From IMG/VR virus record IMGVR_UViG_3300009159_000311, positions 1-24,201 of that record: 24,201 nucleotides of DNA; one strand, given 5' to 3'. Positions 17,932 through 24,201 of this stretch are shown here, piece after piece. The notes under the pieces were generated by a model that made no database searches, had not been told where the DNA came from, and saw only the letters and a program-made list of their open reading frames with translations. Position 1 is the first letter of the stretch. Each line of letters opens with the position of its first letter. Source of the stretch: a virus. Made by a program: the position numbers and the translations under genes.

Positions 17932-18571
17932 CAGGTTCAGCAGTCACCACTGGTTGGGTGATCTTGGCATTCAGATCATCCAGGCTGGGCACCTCAGTCT
18001 TGACGGTCACCGGTTGGATGTCGATCACCTCCTCTTGGGTCTGGAGGCCCAGCAGCAGATCACTGGCATAGAGCCGACCCCAGAAAGCAGCAGCCCGATA
18101 GCGGATCATCAGCTCGGGCATCGTCTGCCACTTGCTGCCAGGTTTGGTGGACCACCCTTCCTTCTTGGCCATCGCCATCGTGATCGTCGGTCCCTTCAGC
18201 TCCTGCTCACTGGCAAGGTCAGTCGCCCGGGCATAGCAAGCCAGGCTGTCGCCTTCGCCGGTGATCTCAAATCGCAGCGGGCTGAACCGGCCGCAGCCAT
18301 TCACCATCGCGATGATGAAGCTACTGCTCCAGCTCGGGCGGCCATGGATCACATGCAGATGCTGCATCGCAAGGAACGGGCTGATGCGCATCCGGTTAGC
18401 GATCTCCAAGGCAACTAGGCAGTTGGCAAAGCCCTGCTGCCCCTGGAACGCCGGCGGGATGAGCGTGCTGCTGGCCAGGGCCTTGGCGATCCGTTGCGCC
18501 TCCTCGAACGCCTGGATGCCGCTGAACACCGAGCCGCTGGACTGGGTGGTGATGGCAGTGGATTGGGTCAT
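17915..18571 (-). CDS. recT: RecT-family ssDNA annealing protein
   Basis: The 218-aa product shows the RecT pattern: AKALASSTLIPPAFQGQQGFANCLVALEIANRM, SPFLAMQHLHVIHGRPSWSSSFIIAMVNGCGRF, the tgeGdsLaCyAraTD strand, KEGWSTKPGSKWQTMPELMIRYRAAAFWGRLYASDLLLGLQTQEEV. RecT anneals complementary single strands after resection by its partner exonuclease. The C-terminus is TAEPDDDIF, like the acidic tip of SSB. ATG 18571 shares one base with the exonuclease stop (TAATG), coupling synthesis of the pair. An earlier in-frame start would overlap the exonuclease gene and is not needed. Confidence 0.88.
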   Translation of the reverse strand: MTQSTAITTQSSGSVFSGIQAFEEAQRIAKALASSTLIPPAFQGQQGFANCLVALEIANRMRISPFLAMQHLHVIHGRPSWSSSFIIAMVNGCGRFSPLRFEITGEGDSLACYARATDLASEQELKGPTITMAMAKKEGWSTKPGSKWQTMPELMIRYRAAAFWGRLYASDLLLGLQTQEEVIDIQPVTVKTEVPSLDDLNAKITQPVVTAEPDDDIF

Positions 18572-19410
18572 TAGTAGAGCTCGATCTCGGTGGGTGGTTG
18601 TTGCTGGGTGCTGCCGGGCGTCATCCAAGCCGGCAGGCTGATCGGTTCGATCTGATCGCTGTAGCCGGGCCATGCGTCAGCCGCCTTGCAAGTGGCAAGC
18701 ACCTCGAGGTCACGCGCTGCGGCCTTGACACCGGCGGCGATCATCTCGGCATCGGCGGCATAGACGGCGCACGCGAACGGCGCCTTTTTTTCCACGCAGA
18801 TAAAGATGAACTGCTCAGGCCGGGTGCCGGTGGCCTGCTCGATGCCGTCGAGATACCACGCTGCTTGGACGTGGTAGCGCCATTGCGCGATCGAGCGGGC
18901 AAATCCCCGCGGGCTGGCATCCTCGGTGGTTTTGACGTCAACCATCAGCAGGCCGTCATCGGTCAGCCAATCAGGTCGGCACTTGCACTGGAGGCCCGTA
19001 GCAGCATCGGTCCACATGTGCGTGGTTTCAGCCTTCCCGGGCAAGCCAAGCAGCATCGCAGCTGCAGGATGGCCGAAGACCGAGCGGCCCATGCGCATCA
19101 CCAGATCGGCATCAGCCTTGGTGAGCACCGTGCGGCCCGTGGAGGCGGTGGTAAACACCTCCCATTCGGCCTTCCCGATCTTGGTGCGGCGGTCAATGCC
19201 CTCGGGTGCCGTGACATAGCGAGCATCCCATTGGTCAAGCTCCAGCACATGAGTGTGCAAGGCGGTGCCGATCGCCATGGCCGGCGTGACCTCCCGGGGC
19301 AGCCGGGCCGGGTCGAGGTAGGCGGCCCAGTAGTGCAGCGGGCTGCGGGCCACCTGGTCAAGGTGGCTCTTGCTGATCGCTGGGTGGGCGTGATAGGCGG
19401 TGTTTTCCAT
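18571..19410 (-). CDS. RecE-like PD-(D/E)XK exonuclease
   Basis: This 279-aa protein matches the exonuclease VIII/DUF3799 type: the N-terminus AISKSHLDQVARSPLHYWAAYL, MAIGTALHTHVLEL (H52), CKCRPDWL (D147), LMVDVKTTEDASP (D158-x-K160) and WRYHVQAAWYLDGI (Y179, Q182). These are the metal-binding and catalytic residues of PD-(D/E)XK exonucleases, which resect dsDNA 5' ends to give 3' tails for RecT. It is the first gene of the recombination operon. The gap to the divergent helicase is only 43 bp; ATG 19410 has no Shine-Dalgarno. Confidence 0.88.
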   Translation of the reverse strand: MENTAYHAHPAISKSHLDQVARSPLHYWAAYLDPARLPREVTPAMAIGTALHTHVLELDQWDARYVTAPEGIDRRTKIGKAEWEVFTTASTGRTVLTKADADLVMRMGRSVFGHPAAAMLLGLPGKAETTHMWTDAATGLQCKCRPDWLTDDGLLMVDVKTTEDASPRGFARSIAQWRYHVQAAWYLDGIEQATGTRPEQFIFICVEKKAPFACAVYAADAEMIAAGVKAAARDLEVLATCKAADAWPGYSDQIEPISLPAWMTPGSTQQQPPTEIELY

Positions 19411-19423
19411 GGCGGGTGGTAGC

Positions 19424-19459
19424 AGCTAGCATCGTACCGCATCGGCGCCCATCATGCAA
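19424..19459 (-). promoter_or_regulatory. Candidate divergent promoter for the recombination operon
   Basis: Minus strand TTGCAT (plus 19454-19459), 17 nt, TACGAT (plus 19431-19436) would start the recombination operon about 14 nt before its ATG. The -35 lies on the first codons of the divergent helicase. On the plus strand TAGCAT at 19427-19432 is a possible -10 for the helicase, so the two promoters would overlap and may exclude each other. Confidence 0.4.
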
Positions 19460-20833
19460 CTACGCCCCTACCAGCAGCAGGCCATCGCCGATCTGCGGCA
19501 AGCCTTTCGATCCGGCGTCCGGGCGCCCCTGCTCGTTGCCCCAACCGGCATGGGCAAGACCGTCATCTTCAGCGCCATCACTCAGGCCGCAGCCGCCCGC
19601 GGCCGGCGCGTGCTGATCCTCGTCCATCGCCGTGAGCTGATCCGTCAAGCCAGCGCCAAGCTCAGCCAGGCCGGCGTTACCCACGGCATCATCGCCGCCG
19701 GTTTCGAGTCATCGGATCACCCCGTCCAAGTGGCCTCAGTCCAGAGCCTCGCCCGGCGCCTCGAGCGGCAAAACTGGCAGCCTGATCTGATCGTCATTGA
19801 CGAGGCCCATCACGCCATCGCCGGCACCTGGGCCAAGGTGATCAGCCACTGGCCGGACAGCTTCATCCTCGGCGTTACCGCCACTCCGATCAGGCAAGAC
19901 GGCCGCGGCCTCGGTGCCATGTTCACCAAGCTGGTGCTCGGGCCATCCACGGCTGATCTAATGGCCGCCGGCTACCTGACCCCGGTCAAGATCTACGCAC
20001 CTCCCCAGGTAGCAGACCTGACCGGCATCCGCACCCGGGCTGGCGACTACGCCAACGACCAGGCCGCGGCCGCCATGATCAGGCCAACCGTCACCGGTGA
20101 CGCGATCACCCACTACCAACGCATCGGAGCAGGCCAGCCCGCGATCGCCTTCTGCTGCAACGTCAACCACGCCACCACCGTCTGCGATGCCTTCAACGAA
20201 GCAGGTATCAGCGCAGCCACCCTCCTTGGCAATACCAACGACCGCGATGCCCTAGTCGCACGCTTCGCTGCAGGTGCGCTCCAGGTGCTCGTCACCGTTG
20301 ACGTAGTGTCCGAGGGCTTCGACTGCCCGGGTGCTGCCGTTGCCATCCTCCTGCGCCCTACCCAGTCCGAAAGCCTCTACCTCCAGCAGGTTGGCCGTGT
20401 CCTCAGGCCAGCCCCGGGCAAAGCCGCGGCCATCGTGCTGGATCACGTCGGCAACGTTCACCGACATGGCTTCCCGGACGATGTACGGCCATGGACCCTT
20501 GACGACGCCAGGCAACGCACCGGCAAGGGCGGCCCGCCAGCGCCGTGCGTTCGCACCTGCGAGGCCTGCTTTGCAGCGTTCAAGCCGGCGCCACAGTGCC
20601 CCGTCTGCGGCACACCAAGCAAGCTCAGCACCCGTGAGCTCAAGCAGCAGGCAGGCGAGCTCCAAGAATTGGCCCGCGATGCCGTTGCCCGTGCGCGTGC
20701 CCGCGATCGGCGTCAGCAGGCCCAGGCTCGTACCCTGCAGGAGCTCATCCACATCGGTCAAGCGCGAGGCTTGAAGAACCCCGTCGCATGGGCCAAGCAT
20801 GTTCACTTCGCCCGCCAAGGCAAGCATGGCTAA
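19454..20833 (+). CDS. SF2 DEAD/DEAH-box helicase with C-terminal zinc cluster
   Basis: The 459-aa protein has all main SF2 motifs: the Q-like start LRPYQQQAIADLR, Walker A APTGMGKT (29-36), Ia LVHRRELIRQ, DEAH (116-119), VTATP (141-145), VDVVSEGFD (282-290) and QQVGRVLRP (311-319). A zinc-type cluster C365..C369-x2-C372..C382-x2-C385 follows, then a basic helical end (VARARARDRRQQAQA). This is the RecQ/UvrB-related phage helicase type that unwinds DNA during replication or recombination. It opens the + replication operon and overlaps the nuclease gene by 8 nt. Confidence 0.92.
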   Translation: MQLRPYQQQAIADLRQAFRSGVRAPLLVAPTGMGKTVIFSAITQAAAARGRRVLILVHRRELIRQASAKLSQAGVTHGIIAAGFESSDHPVQVASVQSLARRLERQNWQPDLIVIDEAHHAIAGTWAKVISHWPDSFILGVTATPIRQDGRGLGAMFTKLVLGPSTADLMAAGYLTPVKIYAPPQVADLTGIRTRAGDYANDQAAAAMIRPTVTGDAITHYQRIGAGQPAIAFCCNVNHATTVCDAFNEAGISAATLLGNTNDRDALVARFAAGALQVLVTVDVVSEGFDCPGAAVAILLRPTQSESLYLQQVGRVLRPAPGKAAAIVLDHVGNVHRHGFPDDVRPWTLDDARQRTGKGGPPAPCVRTCEACFAAFKPAPQCPVCGTPSKLSTRELKQQAGELQELARDAVARARARDRRQQAQARTLQELIHIGQARGLKNPVAWAKHVHFARQGKHG

Positions 20834-21197
20834 CGCCGAGACCATCCTCCAGCAGCAGATCCGCCTGGCGGTCGGCACCAACCCCGATGTGCGGGCGTTC
20901 AGGAACCAGGTCGGCAGCTTGCCCGATCCACGCACCGGTCGGCTCGTCACCTTTGGCCTCGCCCGTGGGTCCGCTGACCTGATCGGCTGGCGCACCGTCA
21001 CCATTACCCAGGCCATGGTCGGCACCAGGTTGGCCGTCTTTACCAGCATCGAGGTCAAGACCCCCACAGGCCGGGTCAGGCCCGAGCAGCAGGCATGGCT
21101 CCAAGCCGTCCAGCAGGCCGGCGGCATCGCCATCATCGCCCGCTCTGTGCCAGATGCGGAACTGGCACTTTCTCCAACCTGCCGACCTAACCGGTAA
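20826..21197 (+). CDS. VRR-NUC domain nuclease
   Basis: ATG 20826 overlaps the helicase stop by 8 nt (ATGGCTAA). The 123-aa protein is a single VRR-NUC module: helix ETILQQQIRLAVG, LVTFGLARGSADLIGW (D51), VFTSIEVKTPTGRVRPEQQAWL (E76-x-K78, Q88) and QAGGIAIIARS. These are the PD-(D/E)XK residues of this family, known for structure-specific or Holliday-junction-like cutting in phages. The tight pairing with an SF2 helicase is common in phages and suggests joint work on branched replication intermediates. Confidence 0.9.
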   Translation: MANAETILQQQIRLAVGTNPDVRAFRNQVGSLPDPRTGRLVTFGLARGSADLIGWRTVTITQAMVGTRLAVFTSIEVKTPTGRVRPEQQAWLQAVQQAGGIAIIARSVPDAELALSPTCRPNR

Positions 21198-21224
21198 GAT
21201 CCCGAGGCCCACAAGGCCCCACCC

Positions 21225-23264
21225 ATGACCACCCACCCGCTCATCACCGAGCTGGACAGACTTCCTGCTGCCTGGGCGCTAGTCGCCGTTGGCAATGACA
21301 AGCGCCCATACCAGCCCGAATGGCAGAAGAACCCACTCACCCGGGACCAGCTCAAGACCGAGATCCTCGCCGGCCGTGCCGTAGCCATCGGCGTCATCGC
21401 AGGCCCGCAGTCCGGCGGCCTCCTATTCGTTGATCACGATGGTCTCGGCGCCTCCGAAGTCCTCGAGCAGATCGGCGCACCACTTCGCGAGCTCCCAAAG
21501 TCCTGGGCTGTCACATCAGGTCGTGATGGTCGCCTCCAGATCATCTACCAAGTCCCTGAGCCGTTCTGGCCCACCATCAAGACCACTAAGCTCAGGAGCT
21601 CAATCAAAGGCGAGCAGCTCGAACTTCGATGGGCTGGTTGCCAATCCGTTGTCGCAGGCGCTCACCCCATCACCGGCGCCTATCGCTGGATGAAAGGCCG
21701 ATCACCAGCCGACCTGCCCGCAGCGATCGCACCATCCCCCCTGCTGCAGCAGATGCAGCGCAAGCAACCAGATCCAGCTCCCCTACTCCGCATCCCCGAA
21801 ACCGACAGCACCCGCGCGCGCGACTTCCTTGATCGCATCCCCGCAGCAGATGCTGACGACTACGACACCTGGGTCAAGGTCGGCATGGCCCTTCACAGCG
21901 CCGGCGATGACTCCCTCCTCCAAGACTGGATCCGCTGGTCCGCCACCTCAGGCAAGTTCGAGCCCGGCATCTGCCAAGCCAAGTGGAAGTCCTTCAACAG
22001 CACAGCAGGCGGCGTCAGCGTCGGCACCCTCGCGCACCTAGCCGGCCATGAAAAAAGCCGCCCGGTCATCACCTCCGAGCGGCCTTCAAAAGCTTCCCAC
22101 CCACGGGAGCAAGAGCAGCTTACACCACGATCAGACAAGCTCCTCAAGCTTGAATCCAATGAGCTCCTTTCCCTCCTCCGCCAGCAACTAGCAGATCAAC
22201 TTCGCTGGAACATCTTTACCCAGACCATTGAGCTCGATCAGAAGCCCATCAAGCACATTGAGCACTTCTATCTGCAGCTGGCACAACAAGGCGTCAAGGT
22301 CACCAAGGAGCTGGCCGCTGATGCCGTCCACGTCGTCGCACTAGAAAACCCCCACGATCCCGTCCGCGAATACCTCGAGCACGTCGCCGACAACGTACCA
22401 CCCGTACCCATCGACACCCTCGCAACCGCCTACCTCCGCCCAACCGATCAGCCCGGCAGCCTCTATGACGCGATGCTCAAGGCGACCCTGATCGCAGCAG
22501 TGCGCCGCATCTTTGAACCCGGCTGCAAGCACGACTCAGCCTGTGTCCTCATGGGACCACAGGGCTGCGGCAAGTCCACCTTCTGGCGAAACCTCGGCGG
22601 CCTTTGGTTCAGCGATGCACTCCGCGACATCGGCAGCAAAGACGATCTCATGGTGCTCCACCGCTCATGGCTCATGGAGTGGGCCGAGCTCGATCACATC
22701 ACCGGCCGCAAGCACGCGGGACAGGTCAAGGCCTTCCTCACCCAGCAGACCGACCTCTTCCGTGCGCCTTACCAGCGCACCACCGAGTCCTATCCCAGGC
22801 GATCCATCATCGTCGGCAGCACCAACCGCGACACCGGCTTTCTGGTAGACGACACCGGCAACCGCCGCTTCTGGGTCATCCCCGTCACCGCAGCGCCGCA
22901 CATCCCTGTCGATGGCCTCCTCCTCGAGCGTGATGCCATCTGGTCCGCAGCCGTCGCTGCCTACCGCGCCGGCGAACCAAACCACCTCACCCGCGACCAT
23001 GCCGAGCTGGTCGATCGCGAGAACGAAACCTACCTAGTGGACAGCCCATGGAAGTCCGCCATCCAGGAATGGATCACCCGCAACCTCGGCCGACCCATCA
23101 CCAGTGAGCTGATCTTGACCGAGGCGATCGGCAAACCCGTAGAGCGTCAAGGTAGGTCGGACCAGATGCAGGTCGCCTCGATCCTCAGGGACCTGGGCTA
23201 CCAAAAGAAGCGCGCATGGTTGGAAGGTAGGAATAAATGGGTGTTTGTCCTACCTCTGACATGA
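21225..23264 (+). CDS. Primase-polymerase with VapE-type helicase (replication initiator)
   Basis: A 679-aa multidomain protein. Residues about 10-165 form an AEP/Prim-Pol domain: GVIAGPQSGGLLFVDHDG (D70-x-D72 metal site), SGRDGRLQIIYQVPEP and LELRWAGCQSVVAGAHP. Residues about 205-275 resemble the PriCT helical domain (DYDTWVKVGMALHSAG..WIRWSATSGKF..CQAKWKSF). Residues about 370-590 are the virulence-associated E ATPase: Walker A GPQGCGKST (444-452), WLMEWAELD (482-490), GSTN (531-534) and NRRFWVIPV (546-554). By family, it primes and unwinds phage DNA. The last 80 residues resemble a winged-helix tail. Start context CCCCACCCATGACC lacks a Shine-Dalgarno. Confidence 0.92.
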   Translation: MTTHPLITELDRLPAAWALVAVGNDKRPYQPEWQKNPLTRDQLKTEILAGRAVAIGVIAGPQSGGLLFVDHDGLGASEVLEQIGAPLRELPKSWAVTSGRDGRLQIIYQVPEPFWPTIKTTKLRSSIKGEQLELRWAGCQSVVAGAHPITGAYRWMKGRSPADLPAAIAPSPLLQQMQRKQPDPAPLLRIPETDSTRARDFLDRIPAADADDYDTWVKVGMALHSAGDDSLLQDWIRWSATSGKFEPGICQAKWKSFNSTAGGVSVGTLAHLAGHEKSRPVITSERPSKASHPREQEQLTPRSDKLLKLESNELLSLLRQQLADQLRWNIFTQTIELDQKPIKHIEHFYLQLAQQGVKVTKELAADAVHVVALENPHDPVREYLEHVADNVPPVPIDTLATAYLRPTDQPGSLYDAMLKATLIAAVRRIFEPGCKHDSACVLMGPQGCGKSTFWRNLGGLWFSDALRDIGSKDDLMVLHRSWLMEWAELDHITGRKHAGQVKAFLTQQTDLFRAPYQRTTESYPRRSIIVGSTNRDTGFLVDDTGNRRFWVIPVTAAPHIPVDGLLLERDAIWSAAVAAYRAGEPNHLTRDHAELVDRENETYLVDSPWKSAIQEWITRNLGRPITSELILTEAIGKPVERQGRSDQMQVASILRDLGYQKKRAWLEGRNKWVFVLPLT

Positions 23265-23272
23265 GGTTGGCA

Positions 23273-23301
23273 GGGGCAGATCCCTTGCCCCGCAGTCCTT
23301 T
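23273..23301 (+). terminator. Probable intrinsic terminator after the replication operon
   Basis: GGGGCA (23273-23278) and TGCCCC (23286-23291) form a 6-bp stem with a 7-nt loop, followed by GCAGTCCTTTTA. It starts 9 nt after the primase stop. Confidence 0.6.
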
Positions 23302-23326
23302 TACTATCCTTACTAACCTACTAACC
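23301..23326 (+). repeat. Three tandem short repeats (iteron-like)
   Basis: TTACTATCC (23301-23309), TTACTAACC (23310-23318) and TACTAACC (23319-23326) follow each other without gaps, then TTTTTAATAGAGTATAAGAGGAGG. They lie in a 180-bp non-coding stretch (23265-23444) next to the replication gene. The stretch also holds a purine-rich segment (23341-23400) and TTGACA at 23404-23409, followed by a GGGC/GCCC hairpin before the next gene. Confidence 0.6.
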
Positions 23327-23403
23327 TTTTTAATAGAGTATAAGAGGAGGAGAGGGTACAGGGGAAATACCGTCTATGTCCTGCCATGGGGGAGGTAGGG
23401 AGG

Positions 23404-23444
23404 TTGACAGGTGACGGCCCGGGCGTGCGCCCTACCCTTGGCAC
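23404..23444 (+). promoter_or_regulatory. Candidate promoter region for the 229-aa gene
   Basis: A perfect -35 hexamer TTGACA lies 35 nt before the ATG, but no convincing -10 follows at normal spacing. A hairpin GGGC-GTGC-GCCC covers that place, and TACCCTTGGC sits just before the start (23434-23443). The same 10-mer occurs before the + gene at 12192. Regulated or late promoter is inference. Confidence 0.3.
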
Positions 23445-24134
23445 ATGGCCTTCCTCAACCTCGGCGTCAAATCAGACCTGGCCGCCGCCACCCGGTGGAC
23501 TGAAACCATGGCCAAGCAGCTGGCCTTCGCCACCTCGCAGGCGCTGAACTCTGTCGCCTTCGATGCCCGCTCATCCATCAACAGCAGCACCAGGCAATAC
23601 TTCCAGAACCCGACCAACTTCACCCAGAAGGCTTTCTTCGTTGAGCGATCAACCAAGCGCACCCTTGAGGCGATCGTCTTCGCTGAAGCTGGCGCCGGCC
23701 GTGATCGTGCCCGTTACCTGCGCTATGGCATCCAAGGCGGCACACGACCACAGAAAGGATTCGAGGCTAAGTTCCTAGCCGAGGTGGTCGGCACCCGCTC
23801 GATCCCCTCTGGCGCGCAGCTGGTGTCCACTTCACTGGTCAAGCTCAACGCATCAGGCAACGTCGCATTGGCCACGATCAAGCGGATACAGAAGGGCCTC
23901 AGCACCAAGGGCAACGGCACCTTCTTCGTTGGCACCCCGAAGGGTGGTGACCGCCCGCCTGGCATCTATCGCAGGAGCAAGGGCCAGCTGTTCCCCTACT
24001 TCATCGCAACGGATCGTCAAGCCAAGTACCGCGAGCGCTTCCCCATCGGTGACATCGCTGGTAAGGTCGTTGATCGACGCTTCAGTGGGTATCTGACATC
24101 AAGCCTGGAGAAGGCGCTGGCATCGGCTCGTTAG
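23445..24134 (+). CDS. Unrecognised 229-aa phage protein, possibly virion-related
   Basis: A basic alpha/beta protein: LATRWTETMAKQLAFATSQALNSVAFDARSSINSSTRQYF-like helical N-terminus, then RYLRYGIQGGTRPQKGFEAKFL in the middle. A region with VGTPKGGDRPPGIYRRSKGQLFPYFIATDRQAKYRERFPIGD follows, and the end is a helix (SGYLTSSLEKALASAR). The N-terminal helix followed by a GGTRP-type turn reminds me of neck/tail-completion or virion morphogenesis proteins, but I cannot name a family. It is separated from the primase by a terminator, a repeat tract and a candidate promoter, so it opens a new unit that continues beyond the window or stands alone. Confidence 0.7.
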   Translation: MAFLNLGVKSDLAAATRWTETMAKQLAFATSQALNSVAFDARSSINSSTRQYFQNPTNFTQKAFFVERSTKRTLEAIVFAEAGAGRDRARYLRYGIQGGTRPQKGFEAKFLAEVVGTRSIPSGAQLVSTSLVKLNASGNVALATIKRIQKGLSTKGNGTFFVGTPKGGDRPPGIYRRSKGQLFPYFIATDRQAKYRERFPIGDIAGKVVDRRFSGYLTSSLEKALASAR

Positions 24135-24201
24135 GCACTGCCTGCCCCCCCCCCGGGCTTTTGGGTCCTTCCTGCGCCCCCCAACAAGGGTAATTCACAC
24201 G
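24135..24201. other. C-rich non-coding end of the window
   Basis: The last 67 bases hold a run of ten C (24145-24154), then GGGCTTTTGGG. GCCC and GGGC can form a short 4-bp stem before TTTT, a weak terminator at best. No gene start is visible. Confidence 0.4.

Noticed and set aside
18640-18665. GGTTCGATCTGATC, resembling a tRNA T-loop
   Set aside because: No matching acceptor, D or anticodon arms around it; it lies inside the exonuclease gene.
18598-19422. 274-aa + strand open frame opposite the exonuclease
   Set aside because: The - strand frame has the full PD-(D/E)XK motif set; the + frame is His/Gly/Arg-rich without domains.
20252-21397. 381-aa open frame on the - strand over helicase, VRR-NUC and primase
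   Set aside because: The + strand carries three proteins with intact motifs over the same bases; the - frame has no domain and is explained by high GC.

Overview
The window is part of a tailed-phage genome (or a prophage) with a siphovirus-like tail, most likely from a cyanobacterial host such as freshwater Synechococcus or Cyanobium. The host guess rests on five copies of the cyanobacterial HIP1 palindrome GCGATCGC (4034, 7342, 15549, 20141, 21723; about 0.4 expected by chance), on many starts without a Shine-Dalgarno sequence, and on small protein types I associate with picocyanobacterial phages. No integrase, terminase, portal or capsid gene is visible, so temperate versus lytic lifestyle cannot be decided.

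Region 1 (1-8787, + strand) is a compact tail operon: the 3' part of a tail tube protein, a tail assembly chaperone pair joined by a textbook -1 frameshift signal, a short tape measure protein, a distal-tail-like protein, a 758-aa tail hub/tip protein, two paralogous tail accessory proteins, and a fibre with a self-cleaving S74 chaperone. Most junctions are 1- or 4-nt stop/start overlaps. Region 2 (8820-10343) holds a terminator-like hairpin, a small conserved protein, two small membrane proteins (holin or spanin candidates) and, convergently, a C39-like cysteine peptidase that is the likely lysin. dCTP deaminase (10403-10918, +) follows.

Region 3 (10899-17033, almost all - strand) is an accessory zone of more than twenty very small genes linked by ATGA, TAATG or 8-nt overlaps. 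It contains an extremely acidic 43-aa protein, a DUF3310 protein, zinc-binding-like proteins, a family carrying a PPP-EEL-W motif, a secreted RlpA-like protein, a His-rich small membrane protein and a membrane-anchored helix-turn-helix protein. Two + strand genes, one an HNH nuclease, interrupt it. Three transcription starts in this zone share a two-part promoter/operator element (near 11684, 12088 and 17075), and three units end in compact hairpins.

Region 4 (17112-19410, -) is a recombination operon: RecE-like PD-(D/E)XK exonuclease, RecT annealing protein, a small HTH protein, an SSB-like candidate and a zinc ribbon protein. Divergent to it, region 5 (19454-23264, +) holds an SF2 helicase, a VRR-NUC nuclease and a primase-polymerase/VapE-type helicase, the replication module. 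A 180-bp non-coding stretch with a terminator-like hairpin and three tandem 8-9 bp repeats then leads to an unrecognised 229-aa protein, possibly structural.

The observations I rate highest are the repeated promoter/operator element controlling the small-gene units, the frameshift signal, the internal fibre repeat that is conserved in protein but recoded in DNA, the membrane-tethered HTH protein, and the SSB-like acidic tails on RecT and its neighbour.
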